Assembly (NCBI GenBank): GCA_900542905.1
Contig: UQPF01000009.1
Location: 11,667-75,666 of the forward strand
Reading direction: 5' to 3'
Source: an uncultured Collinsella sp.
GTDB lineage: Bacteria > Actinomycetota > Coriobacteriia > Coriobacteriales > Coriobacteriaceae
Length of the DNA stretch: 64,000 nucleotides
Program-made: the position numbers and the translations under genes
The notes under the pieces: model-generated
The model's input: the letters and a program-made list of their open reading frames with translations, nothing else
Database searches by the model: none
Told to the model about the DNA's origin: nothing
In this document: piece after piece, positions 37,072 through 45,431 of the stretch
Numbering within the stretch: the stretch's first letter is position 1
How the letters are laid out: the number at the start of each line of letters is the position of its first letter

Positions 37072-38448
37072 GTGCGCGCGTTTGCTCGACAAATGACAGA
37101 GCGTATGAAGGCGGTGGCGGCAGCAGGTGCCGTCGCCGCCTTTTGGCTTGCCGCGTGGATGCTGGTGGCGGCGCTGGTGGCGCAGCCGCTGATCTTGCCG
37201 GGGCCGGGTGCTGTCGTGGCGGCGTTGTTGCGGCTGGTATGCGCTGTCGGTACCTGGGCGATTTTGGCGGGCTCGGGCGCGCGAATATTGGGCGGACTGG
37301 TGTTTGCCGCGGTGTGTGGCGGCGTGCTTGCCGGGATTTCGTCACGGTCGCGGGCGTTTGCGCGCCTGGTGGCTCCGGCGCTGTCGTTTGTAAAGGCGAC
37401 ACCGGTTGCCTGCGTGGTGGTCCTGCTGCTCATTTGGCTGGGGTCGGCACGTGTGAGCATCGCGGCGGTCTTTTTGATGGCGCTGCCGGGCGTATATTTC
37501 TCACTGGTCGAAGGCTTGTCGCAGGTGGATAAGCCACTGGAGCAGATGTTCCGCCTGCATGGCGTGCGGGGCTGGCGACTGTTTTGCGCCCACACCTGGC
37601 GCGAAGTCCTGCCGTTTGTGCTTTCGTGTGCGCGTGCCGTGATCGGCATGAGCTGGAAGGCCGGTGTGGCAGCCGAGCTGATCGGCATGGCGGTGGGCAC
37701 CGTGGGTGAGCGCATCTATCAGGCGAAGCTTTTGATTGAGACGGCCGACCTGCTGGCTTGGACCGTGCTGGTCGTTGCCGCCTCGTGGGCGTGTGAGCGC
37801 GTGCTGATGTGGCTGCTGCGGGTTTCGGGGCCCGTGGCGTGGGGTGCGGCCGTGCGGGCGCATGGGCATGGGCTGCGCAGACCAGCGAGGGCTGCGGGCG
37901 ATGGCGCTGCGGCGGAGCTTGCGCTTGCCGTGGGCGATCGCGCGCCCTGGGCGCCGGCGCTCGACGGACTGGTGCTCAACGTGCCCGCGGGTGGGCGTAT
38001 CTGTGTGATGGGCGCCTCGGGTGCGGGTAAGTCGACGCTCCTTGCCCTTGCGGCAGGGGAGTGCGCACCGTGCTCGATGGTGTTTCAGGATGCACGCTTG
38101 GTCGAGTCCGCCTCGGCGCTGGATAACGTGCTGGTGTGCGCCGATGCACGCGTGGACGCCTCGAGTGCTGCGGCCCTGTTGCGCTTGCTGGTGCCGGGGG
38201 TCGATGTGCATGCTCGCGTGGCCGAGCTTTCGGGCGGGCAGCGCCGTCGCGTCGAGATCGTTCGAGCCCTGCTGTGCCCGGGCGGCGCAGTGATTCTTGA
38301 CGAGCCCTTTACCGGCCTGGATGCCGCCGCGCGCGATGTGACGGCCGACGCTGTGCTCGACTTGCTCGACGGCCGCATGCTCCTGCTTGCCACGCACGAC
38401 ACCGCCGATGCTCAGGCCCTCGATATCTCGGATATCATCACGCTCTAA
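37072..38448 (+). CDS. ABC importer with permease and ATPase fused in one chain
   Basis: 458 residues. Residues 1-265 form an SsuC/TauC-type permease with about six helices and the coupling loop (EQMFRLHGVRGWRLFCAHTWREVLP). Residues 285-458 form an ABC ATPase: GASGAGKST, LSGGQRRRVEI, AVILDEPFTGLD and ATHD. These are normally two separate genes in NitT/TauT systems. The ATPase half is short. GTG 37072 is 3 nt after the binding-protein stop, with GGAG inside that stop region. It completes the importer at the end of the hydrogenase operon. Confidence 0.88.
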   Translation: MRAFARQMTERMKAVAAAGAVAAFWLAAWMLVAALVAQPLILPGPGAVVAALLRLVCAVGTWAILAGSGARILGGLVFAAVCGGVLAGISSRSRAFARLVAPALSFVKATPVACVVVLLLIWLGSARVSIAAVFLMALPGVYFSLVEGLSQVDKPLEQMFRLHGVRGWRLFCAHTWREVLPFVLSCARAVIGMSWKAGVAAELIGMAVGTVGERIYQAKLLIETADLLAWTVLVVAASWACERVLMWLLRVSGPVAWGAAVRAHGHGLRRPARAAGDGAAAELALAVGDRAPWAPALDGLVLNVPAGGRICVMGASGAGKSTLLALAAGECAPCSMVFQDARLVESASALDNVLVCADARVDASSAAALLRLLVPGVDVHARVAELSGGQRRRVEIVRALLCPGGAVILDEPFTGLDAAARDVTADAVLDLLDGRMLLLATHDTADAQALDISDIITL

Positions 38449-38469
38449 ATACTAACTCAGCAACAAAAT

Positions 38470-38498
38470 GATTCGTTTTCCTCCGTCCCCATGGGGTC
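38470..38498. repeat. Half copy of palindromic family F
   Basis: ATTCGTTTTCCTCCGTC followed by CCCATGGGGTC matches the right arm of the complete element at 56549-56626. The left arm is absent. It starts 22 nt after the fused ABC gene. Confidence 0.55.
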
Positions 38499-38520
38499 GG
38501 GTGTGGTATTCTATCTGAGG

Positions 38521-38549
38521 GGTAATACTTAGGGATACCAAGTAATACC
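38521..38549 (+). promoter_or_regulatory. Candidate operator upstream of the dinJ-like gene
   Basis: GGTAATACTT (38521-38530) and AAGTAATACC (38540-38549) form a near-perfect inverted pair around AGGGATACC, beside a TATTCT (38507-38512). Antitoxins of this class usually repress their own promoters at such palindromes; the link is inference. Confidence 0.4.
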
Positions 38550-38663
38550 AACGCCGCAGAAACAAACTCCGGATGCGGGCCAATCGGGTTGCCTTCACAG
38601 CCCGTCGCCCAGCCGCGTGGCCCGCATCTATCCGCACTACCGTCGTTTCAAAAAGGAAGCGCC

Positions 38664-38885
38664 ATGGCAGAACACATGACCCCCGTAGTCGCGAAGGTCT
38701 TGCCCGAGGAGAAGGCAGCCTTCGCGGCGGCAACCCAGCTCGTGGGCACCACGCCGTCCAACGCCATCCGCATGTTTATCGCCGCGTTCAATCGCTGCGG
38801 CACCTTCCCGTTCGACATCTCGCCCAACGGGGCCTTTGGCAAAGACTGTCCCCAACGGCTAGTCGTTAAAGAACGTCCCCAATGA
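38664..38885 (+). CDS. Orphan RelB/DinJ-family antitoxin with altered C terminus
   Basis: 73 residues. The ribbon-helix-helix N terminus is typical: VVAKVLPEEKAAFAAATQLVGTTPSNAIRMFIAAF, given here as residues 8-42, followed by GTFPFDI. The residues after about 62 are encoded by palindromic element C (38846-38919), so the normal toxin-binding C terminus is missing or replaced. No RelE/YafQ-type toxin follows. ATG 38664 has AAAAGGAAG upstream. It may be a degraded module, or a solitary regulator. Confidence 0.75.
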   Translation: MAEHMTPVVAKVLPEEKAAFAAATQLVGTTPSNAIRMFIAAFNRCGTFPFDISPNGAFGKDCPQRLVVKERPQ

Positions 38886-38919
38886 CTAGTCGTTGGGGAC
38901 GTTCTTAAATGACTAGCTG
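38846..38919. repeat. Palindromic element, family C, copy 2 (nested)
   Basis: The inner arms AAGAACGTCCCCAA (38869-38882) / TTGGGGACGTTCTT (38893-38906) are perfect. Outer arms ACGGCTAGTCGTTAA (38855-38869) / TTAAATGACTAGCTGT (38904-38919) pair with two mismatches. It overlaps the 3' end of the antitoxin gene and ends 16 nt before the next start codon. Confidence 0.8.
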
Positions 38920-38935
38920 TCGGGAGGAGGTTGGC

Positions 38936-39847
38936 ATGCTCAATGCGATGATTTGGGCGCTTGCCTGTTTTGGCGTCGTCGCTGCCGATATCGCCCTGAG
39001 CGTGGTTTTGTTCTCCGCTCTGAGCGTCGCATCGGTGTTCATGGGCTTTTCGATTGACGACCTCGATATTCAATTGCTTCAGGCTGTCGCGCAGACGGCA
39101 TCGTTTTTAATGGCGCTGCTGTGGTGGCGTTATCTGTGGCCGCGCTCGTTTATGGCACGCCGGCAAAGCGCGCATCCGCTCGGCGGGGGAGCGCGTGGGG
39201 CGTGGAAGCGCATCGCCTGCGTTATCGTGATCGGCCTTGCCCTGCAGGTGGTCGTTGGCTACGTGACCGACGCCGTGCTGTCGCTGTTGCCCGAGGCTGC
39301 GGCCGACTACAGCGAGCTTGTCGAGGAAACAGGCATGGGCGACACCAGCTATCTCGCCGTCCTGACTACGGTGCTCGGCGCCCCATTTTGTGAAGAGCTG
39401 CTGGTACGCGGCATTATTTTTGAGTTTTCGCTCCGAGCGTTTAATCCGCAGTGCCGTCCACTTTGGAAGTGCCGGCGTCGTGCGGGTGCGCAGGACGGCG
39501 CCATGGTGCCCTGGGCGGCCCCGAGCACGTGGGGTATCACCGCGGCGATTGTGCTGCAGGCGGCAATCTTCGGTTTTATGCACATGAATTGGGTGCAAGG
39601 TTGCTACGCGGGTGCCGCTGGCCTCATCTTTGGTTGGGTGCTCGTGACGACCGGAAAGCTCCGCTACACGATCCTGCTGCACTTCGCCTTTAATGCCGGG
39701 TCGTATCTCATGACGTTGCTCTGGTTTGTGAACACGCCGTTCGACGTGGCAATTACGGTCGCCATCGCCGGCGTCATCCTCGTTGAGGCAATGCGGTCGC
39801 TGCGCCGCGCGTGTGGGATGGATGCAGCGAGCGCACCGCTGCCCTAG
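38936..39847 (+). CDS. CPBP-family intramembrane metalloprotease
   Basis: A 303-residue membrane protein with about seven helices. CPBP/Abi motifs: CEELLVRGIIFEF (EExxxR), FGFMHMNW (FxxxH) and LLHFAFNAGSY (HxxxN). Bacterial members have roles in self-immunity to peptides or in membrane processing. ATG 38936 has GGAGGAGG 5 nt upstream; an upstream in-frame ATG at 38909 lies in the palindrome. Its stop shares the CTAG with the stop of the convergent ygiQ gene. Confidence 0.88.
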   Translation: MLNAMIWALACFGVVAADIALSVVLFSALSVASVFMGFSIDDLDIQLLQAVAQTASFLMALLWWRYLWPRSFMARRQSAHPLGGGARGAWKRIACVIVIGLALQVVVGYVTDAVLSLLPEAAADYSELVEETGMGDTSYLAVLTTVLGAPFCEELLVRGIIFEFSLRAFNPQCRPLWKCRRRAGAQDGAMVPWAAPSTWGITAAIVLQAAIFGFMHMNWVQGCYAGAAGLIFGWVLVTTGKLRYTILLHFAFNAGSYLMTLLWFVNTPFDVAITVAIAGVILVEAMRSLRRACGMDAASAPLP

Positions 39848-41994
39848 TTGCGGCGTCCGCCTCCGTTGGCGCCTTGACGTCCCTGAGCTGCACGGTTGCG
39901 CCCGGCAGTGTTTTGCGCGCGCGACATGCCGCCGTGCCCCTTGCTGCCTTTGGGTCCCTTGTCGGCGCCGCCGCCATGCGGTTTGCCGCCTTTCTTGCCG
40001 GTGCCATGTCCGCCGTTGGCCGATGTCTCGCCCGGGCGCGGCGGCACGGGACGAATCAGGCAATGCTTGGTGTAGCCGATCAGGTCGCGACGGCCGGCCT
40101 TTTCCAGCGCCTCGCGCACGAGCTTGTAGTTCTCGGGCTTGCGATACTGAATCAGCGCGCGTTGCATGGCCTTTTCGTGCGGATCGCGTGCCACATAGAT
40201 CGGCTCCATGGTGCGCGGGTCTACGCCGGTGTAGTACATGCAGGTCGACATGGTGGACGGCGTGGGGTAGAAGTCCTGCACCTGCTCGGGCATGTAGCCC
40301 ATGTCGCGCACGGCCTCGGCAAGATCCACAGCTTCCTTCATCGTTGAACCGGGGTGGCTCGAGATTAGGTACGGCACCACATACTGCTTGAGTCCGTATT
40401 CGCGGTTCAGGCGTTCAAATTTACGGCAGAACGCGTCGTAGACGGCGCGGCTCGGCTTGCCCATCACGGAGAGCACCGCGTCGCTCACGTGCTCGGGCGC
40501 TACGCGCAGCTGGCCCGAGACGTGATGCTCCAGCAGCTCGCGCAAAAACTCGTCCGAGACATCGGCCATGGTGTAGTCAAAGCGGATGCCGCTGCGCACG
40601 AAGACCTTTTTGACGCCCGGCAGCTGGCGCAGGTCGCGCAGCAACTGCGTGTAGCCGCTCTCGTCGACCACCATGTTCTTGCACACGCTCGGCCACAGGC
40701 AGCGCTTGTTCTTGCACACGCCGTGCTTGAGCTGCTTGTCGCAGGCAGGACGGCTAAAGTTTGCCGTCGGTCCGCCCACGTCGTTGATATAGCCCTTAAA
40801 CTCGGGATCGTGCGTGAGTAGCTCGGCCTCGCGCATGATCGAGTCGTGGCTGCGCATCTGCAGTACGCGACCCTGGTGGAAGGTGAGGGCGCAAAACGAG
40901 CACTCGCCAAAACAACCGCGGTTGGAGCTAATGGAAAACTTGATCTCGGCAAAGGCCGGCACGCCGCCCGCCGCGTCGTAGTCGGGATGCCAATCGCGTG
41001 CGTAGGGGAGCTCGGCCACCTCGTCCATCTCGTCGGTCGTTAACGTCGCCGACGGCGGGTTCTGCACCACATAGACGCTGTTGGGGTAGGGCTCTACCAG
41101 GCGGTGTCCGGTGATGGGATCCATGTTCTGCTGCTGCACATTAAAGCTGCGCGCGTAGTTGAGCTTGTCGGCGGTAAGGTCGTCCCAGCTGGGCAGCAGG
41201 TCGTAGTCGTAGACCTCGTCGAGTGAGCCCGTGCGGTAGACGGTGCCGTTGATATAGGTGATCTGATCGACGGGCAGTCCCGCGTCGAGCGCGTCGGCGA
41301 TCTCGACAATCGCGTGCTCGCCCATGCCGTAGATGAGGATGTCGGCGCCCGAGTCGAGCAGTACCGAGCGCTTGAGCTTGTCCTGCCAGTAGTCGTAGTG
41401 GGCCAGACGACGCAGGCTCGCCTCGATGCCGCCGATGATGATGGGGGCGTCCTTGAACGTCTGACGGATGAGGTTGCCGTAGACCGTGACGGCGCGGTTG
41501 GGGCGGTGACCCTCCTCGCCACCAGGGGTGTAGGCATCGGTGTGGCGGCGATGCTTGGTCACCGAGTAGTGGTTGACCATGGAGTCCATGTTGCCGGCGC
41601 TGACGAGAAAGCCCAGGCGCGGCTCGCCGAGCACGGTGATGCTGGCGGGGTCGGTCCAGTCGGGCTGACAGATAATGCCCACTTTGTAGCCGTGCGCGTC
41701 GAGCACGCGGCTGACGATGGCCATGCCAAAGCTGGGATGGTCCACGTAGGCGTCGCCGCAGATGTAGACAAAGTCACACTGGTCCCAACCGCGCGCATCC
41801 ATGTCGGCGCGGCTGACGGGGAGGAACTTGTCGCGGCCCGGACGCCAGGGGCGTGAGGACGCTGCCTGGGTGTGCGCGGCCCGGGTGGCAGGGGTGGCCG
41901 TGACCTGCGCCTTACCGCTGCGTTTTTGCTGCTGGCCGCGCTGGGCATGCTTGCCGTGCTGGTTGTGCTGAGCGTCCTGGGGCTTTTTTGCCAC
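39844..41994 (-). CDS. ygiQ: YgiQ-family radical SAM protein
   Basis: About 716 residues. The N-terminal YgiQ domain (DQCDFVYICGDAYVDHPSFG, IIIGGIEASLRRLAHYDYW in parts) is followed by the radical SAM core with CFGECSFC (CxxxCxxC), then EHVSDAVLSVMGKP and the C-terminal DUF3362-like region. The tail is Gly/Lys/Gln-rich. Biochemical function is unknown. GTG 41994 is preferred because GGGAGG lies 4 nt upstream; ATG 42006 is possible, and the frame extends to 42180. Tail-to-tail overlap with the CPBP gene. Confidence 0.9.
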   Translation of the reverse strand: MAKKPQDAQHNQHGKHAQRGQQQKRSGKAQVTATPATRAAHTQAASSRPWRPGRDKFLPVSRADMDARGWDQCDFVYICGDAYVDHPSFGMAIVSRVLDAHGYKVGIICQPDWTDPASITVLGEPRLGFLVSAGNMDSMVNHYSVTKHRRHTDAYTPGGEEGHRPNRAVTVYGNLIRQTFKDAPIIIGGIEASLRRLAHYDYWQDKLKRSVLLDSGADILIYGMGEHAIVEIADALDAGLPVDQITYINGTVYRTGSLDEVYDYDLLPSWDDLTADKLNYARSFNVQQQNMDPITGHRLVEPYPNSVYVVQNPPSATLTTDEMDEVAELPYARDWHPDYDAAGGVPAFAEIKFSISSNRGCFGECSFCALTFHQGRVLQMRSHDSIMREAELLTHDPEFKGYINDVGGPTANFSRPACDKQLKHGVCKNKRCLWPSVCKNMVVDESGYTQLLRDLRQLPGVKKVFVRSGIRFDYTMADVSDEFLRELLEHHVSGQLRVAPEHVSDAVLSVMGKPSRAVYDAFCRKFERLNREYGLKQYVVPYLISSHPGSTMKEAVDLAEAVRDMGYMPEQVQDFYPTPSTMSTCMYYTGVDPRTMEPIYVARDPHEKAMQRALIQYRKPENYKLVREALEKAGRRDLIGYTKHCLIRPVPPRPGETSANGGHGTGKKGGKPHGGGADKGPKGSKGHGGMSRAQNTAGRNRAAQGRQGANGGGRRN

Positions 41995-42031
41995 GATTCC
42001 TCCCATTGTTAGTATGCTGCACGTAATTGTA

Positions 42032-42066
42032 ACCAGTCTTTTTGGGGCGGCGCCAAAAAGACTGGT
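42032..42066. repeat. Perfect inverted repeat upstream of ygiQ
   Basis: ACCAGTCTTTTTGG and CCAAAAAGACTGGT enclose GGCGGCG between the divergent ygiQ and DUF1275 genes. It may be a bidirectional terminator or a regulatory site. No other copy was noticed in the window. Confidence 0.55.
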
Positions 42067-42262
42067 GGAGTACATTGGCTGGCGGATCGGCGCGTCGATG
42101 CGGGTGTCGGCGCCTCTCCCGCCGTTTGTTTCCAGACTGTGTATCCCCGTGTCGAAGGGGCCGTCTCGCGCGCACGCCATGTTGTCAATGGGTTACAGTA
42201 TGAACGGCGGCTATGTTTCCGCCAACGCACGAGAGGGTCGTCAACAAGGAGGATGCACGACG

Positions 42263-42982
42263 ATGCAGCGTGCCAAACAGATATCGGAGTCCATCGAACT
42301 GGGCATTATCCTGGCGCTCGCCGGCGGCTTTATGGATGTGTATTCGTACATTGGGCGCGACCATGTTTTCGCAAACGCGCAGACGGGCAACATCCTGCTT
42401 GTGGGCGTGAGCATCTCGGAGGGCAATTGGGCGCTCGCGGGACGCTATTTCTTCCCCGTGGTGTCGTTTGCCGTGGGCATTATGCTTGCCGACCTGGTAC
42501 ACGAGCGGTTTGGCAGCGTGATTCACTGGCGCCAGGTGACGGTGTTCTTTGAAGCCGTCATCTTGCTGGGCGTGAGCTTTATCCCCGGTGGCGATTTCAA
42601 CCTGCTCGCCAACTGCCTTACCTCGTTTGCTTGCGGTATGCAGGTCGAGAGCTTCCGCAAGATTCATGGACACGGCATCGCTACGACCATGTGCATCGGC
42701 AACTTGCGCAACGCCCTGCAAAACGTGGACGACTATATCATCACCCACAAGCGCGGCTTTTTGGAAAACGGCGCACTGTACTTTGGCGTGATCTTCACCT
42801 TTGTGTTTGGCGCCGTGCTGGGCAACTGGTGTATTGAGCGCATGGGCCTGCACGCCATTGCGGTGGCGAGCGTGCTGCTGTTTATCGCGTTTGCCATCAT
42901 GTTTATCGACCGCGAACGCGACCTGCACAGGAAATGGGCCCGCATCATAGCTGACTGGCAGTCCACGAGTCTTAAGCGCTAA
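42263..42982 (+). CDS. DUF1275 (YoaK-type) membrane protein
   Basis: 239 residues with about six hydrophobic helices. N-terminal LALAGGFMDVYSYI and ANAQTGNILLVG are the family hallmarks (GxxDxxSY and QTGN). FACGMQVESFRK and TTMCIGNLRNAL follow. Function is unknown; members are often next to transport or redox genes. ATG 42263 has AAGGAGG 10 nt upstream; the longer frame upstream is not needed. It is the last gene before the AT-rich island. Confidence 0.88.
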   Translation: MQRAKQISESIELGIILALAGGFMDVYSYIGRDHVFANAQTGNILLVGVSISEGNWALAGRYFFPVVSFAVGIMLADLVHERFGSVIHWRQVTVFFEAVILLGVSFIPGGDFNLLANCLTSFACGMQVESFRKIHGHGIATTMCIGNLRNALQNVDDYIITHKRGFLENGALYFGVIFTFVFGAVLGNWCIERMGLHAIAVASVLLFIAFAIMFIDRERDLHRKWARIIADWQSTSLKR

Positions 42983-43064
42983 GGTGCATGTTTGTAATGA
43001 CAAGATTTGACGTCAGCAAAGCGTGCGGCTTGAGGCTATAGAATAAAAATGCCATCTTTCTAGC

Positions 43065-43070
43065 TATAAT
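43065..43070 (+). promoter_or_regulatory. -10 element of the ABC exporter gene
   Basis: A consensus TATAAT (43065-43070) lies 22 nt before the start codon. A clear -35 at normal spacing is not seen. Confidence 0.4.
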
Positions 43071-43092
43071 TATTAGTTGAGGGGATGGACAT

Positions 43093-44697
43093 ATGCCAGA
43101 GCTTTTTATTCAAAATAAGACGACAGTAATCAAGTTGATGGTGCTCTGCATTTTATCTGCCCTGGTGGAGCTGTCTGTTGTTAAAGCTGAATCGTTGATT
43201 ATAGACTATGGCCTGCTTCGCTCTAATTATCGTAACGTTTTATACATTGGGTTAGGCCTGCTAGTATTGCTCTCAGTTGAGCTGGTGACAAACCTGTTCA
43301 GATCAAAATATGCGGAGCAATTGGCTTCCGATGGCGCTAACTGCTTCTATAGATTGCTTGCCCGCCGTGCTTTAGAGCGGCCCTTAGTTTTAGCAAAAGA
43401 CAGTGACTACCTGTTATCGCGCATTGAAGAGGCTGGGAACCTACAGCCGATGATTGGAATATTTACAACTGCGTTTCTTCCGTGCCTAGTGACGGGTTTG
43501 GCATCGTTTGTGGCGCTATCTAATATCTCTTTGTTGCTTTTGATCCCTGTTTGTGTTTCGGCATTGTTTATTTCGCTTCTATATCCGTTCGCTCTTAGTA
43601 AGCTATCGGCTAAGAGCGAAAAGGCATTGGAGGCCCAGGCGAGGGGTTCTGCTTATTTAGCCCAGCTAATAAATTGTCGACTTTACATTCGAATTTCTCG
43701 TTCAATTAACTTGGAATTACTTCGCTATAAAAAGATGCTTAAAGCCTGCAGGAACTCTCGAGTTGAGGAGAGTGTCTTTGCGAGATTGGCAACTGAAATA
43801 GTTAACGCTGGCAACATCATTACTGGCTTGCTTTCAGTTCTGCTGCTTATTTTCCTTGTGTTAAAGCGCGGGCTGACGGTCGGGATTGCGGTGCAGAGTT
43901 ATCAACTTGTGCTTCTATGCTATTCTCCTTTTCCTCTTGTTCTGAATTGTTGGGCTCAGCTTCAGCCGTCGTTTAGGTCGTTGCGCCGTGTCTTGGAATT
44001 ACGTCGTCATTTGGAAGCTGGAAAACCTAATTTGATATGCTTCGATCACGCTGATCGAATTAGTTGGAAAGGAATCAGTCTCTCGTTTTCGTCGAGCGAA
44101 ACTAATGAGAGGATAACAACTCCAGATTGCACGATACAGGCACCTTGTCTGGTTTTAGTAAGCGGCCCTAATGCATGTGGCAAATCTTCATTTCTGGAAG
44201 TATTGAATGGATTATTGTCGCCAGTTGCCGGCAGACTGTGTGTTAATGAGTCTACTGTCATTTTCGATGGCTTGACTTTAATCCAGCTACCCTGCGCAAC
44301 TATGCCGCAAAGACATTTGATAATGGGGGGAACTTTCAGGAAGGCTCTTTACTATGGTCTTGTAGATATTGACTCTGAAAAACTCATCTATCTTTTGAAG
44401 GGTTTTAGCCTCGATAAATTATTTGAAGCCAATCCCATCATTGGAACTAGGGGACACAATTTGTCTGGCGGAGAACTGGCTTCTCTATTACTTTGTAGGG
44501 CCTTTCTGAGCAGCTATTCTATTATTATTTTGGATGAGCCTTGCAACAATTTAGATAATGCTTCGATATCCTTTTTGAAGGCGGTGGTTGCACAGGAGAT
44601 GAAAGAGCGTATCGTCATCATTGCGGATCATGGACATGGTTTTGAACAATTTGCAGACTATGTAATACAGTTTCAGGAGCCAGAAAAAACTATCTAG
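43093..44697 (+). CDS. ABC exporter (membrane plus ATPase) of the peptide cluster
   Basis: 534 residues. Residues 1-300 hold five to six membrane helices of an ABC exporter without a C39 peptidase domain. Residues 320-534 are the ATPase: SGPNACGKSS (Walker A), NLSGGELASLLL (signature), IIILDEPCNNLD (Walker B) and DHG switch. ATG 43093 has GAGGGG 8 nt upstream. It is convergent with the five-gene minus-strand maturation operon and separated by 34 nt. It is the probable exporter of the mature peptide. AT-rich like the rest of the island. Confidence 0.85.
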   Translation: MPELFIQNKTTVIKLMVLCILSALVELSVVKAESLIIDYGLLRSNYRNVLYIGLGLLVLLSVELVTNLFRSKYAEQLASDGANCFYRLLARRALERPLVLAKDSDYLLSRIEEAGNLQPMIGIFTTAFLPCLVTGLASFVALSNISLLLLIPVCVSALFISLLYPFALSKLSAKSEKALEAQARGSAYLAQLINCRLYIRISRSINLELLRYKKMLKACRNSRVEESVFARLATEIVNAGNIITGLLSVLLLIFLVLKRGLTVGIAVQSYQLVLLCYSPFPLVLNCWAQLQPSFRSLRRVLELRRHLEAGKPNLICFDHADRISWKGISLSFSSSETNERITTPDCTIQAPCLVLVSGPNACGKSSFLEVLNGLLSPVAGRLCVNESTVIFDGLTLIQLPCATMPQRHLIMGGTFRKALYYGLVDIDSEKLIYLLKGFSLDKLFEANPIIGTRGHNLSGGELASLLLCRAFLSSYSIIILDEPCNNLDNASISFLKAVVAQEMKERIVIIADHGHGFEQFADYVIQFQEPEKTI

Positions 44698-44731
44698 CTC
44701 CTGAACGTTGCTACCAACTGCTATTTGCGAG

Positions 44732-45271
44732 TTATTCGAGATGCTCTTCAATGCGAGCTCTAAGAAGGGCAATGGCTGTGGGTATGCCAATTGCGGCAGC
44801 TAATTCGGCTTTATCCAAAACCTGTATGCTAAAGCACGATTGTTTATCACATTGAAGAACGGTAACTGAAGATACCCTCACTTCCCGTTGGCTGAATATA
44901 TCGTAATCTCCAAAAAGGAAGTTACCTTTTATTGAGTAATTCGGTATGTTCGTTATGCACTTCATCTCAAGTCTGTTTAGGCCATAATCGAACACCGCAA
45001 CTTCCTTATGTTCGATGACGAGCGCAACCCTGGGCATGTTACTAAAGCCACCGTCGACGACAGTAAAGAGCTTTTCATTTGTATCGTCATAAACGGTGTA
45101 TTTAAGACTCAATAGCTGTCCTAGTGGACCCGTGAACCCATGTCTTTTGATGTTGAGGTTGTCTCCCGCTGGGTTGGTGAGAGCTAGAGCATGCGGATAA
45201 GGGTTACCTTCAATTGAGATTCGATATTCGTTTGTAGCTGTCTTGCTCGATTTAGGACCAGTAGCCACCAC
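44732..45271 (-). CDS. Unknown protein co-encoded with the peptide precursor
   Basis: About 179 residues. A beta-rich look (YRISIEGNPYPHALALT, YTVYDDTNEKLFTVVDGG, VALVIEHKEVAVFDYGL) ends in a helix, TAIALLRARIEEHLE. The strand pattern faintly recalls the LURP-one/scramblase (tubby-like) fold, but this is a guess. GTG 45271 or 45268 are the only upstream starts; either overlaps the precursor gene by about 20 nt, so translation is probably coupled. It is the last gene of the operon. Candidate roles are immunity, precursor binding or maturation. Confidence 0.65.
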   Translation of the reverse strand: MVATGPKSSKTATNEYRISIEGNPYPHALALTNPAGDNLNIKRHGFTGPLGQLLSLKYTVYDDTNEKLFTVVDGGFSNMPRVALVIEHKEVAVFDYGLNRLEMKCITNIPNYSIKGNFLFGDYDIFSQREVRVSSVTVLQCDKQSCFSIQVLDKAELAAAIGIPTAIALLRARIEEHLE

Positions 45272-45431
45272 GCGTCATCGCCTCAATCGCATTGGAACCG
45301 ACTTCTGCTTCGTGCGGAGAATTACGCAGTACGTTGCAGTACATGCAGCTGCAATAACCGCATGGGCAATTTCTAATAAAATGAATGACGCTATTTACTG
45401 CATGCATGTTAAATGGTCGAATACTTCTCAT
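45252..45431 (-). CDS. Cys-rich RiPP precursor peptide (CLI_3235-like)
   Basis: A 59-codon gene: residues 1-20 MRSIRPFNMHAVNSVIHFIR, then the core NCPCGYCSCMYCNV with Cys22, 24, 27, 29 and 32 (CxCxxCxCxxC), then a 25-residue tail ending RGGYWS. GGGAGG lies 6-7 nt before ATG 45431, a strong ribosome site. The start overlaps the end of the acyl-carrier-like gene by 23 nt and the end overlaps the next gene by 20 nt. Met9 (45407) is an alternative start. The context (CcpM-type maturase, TIGR04066/04069-type proteins, exporter) identifies it as the probable substrate. Confidence 0.82.
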   Translation of the reverse strand: MRSIRPFNMHAVNSVIHFIRNCPCGYCSCMYCNVLRNSPHEAEVGSNAIEAMTRGGYWS

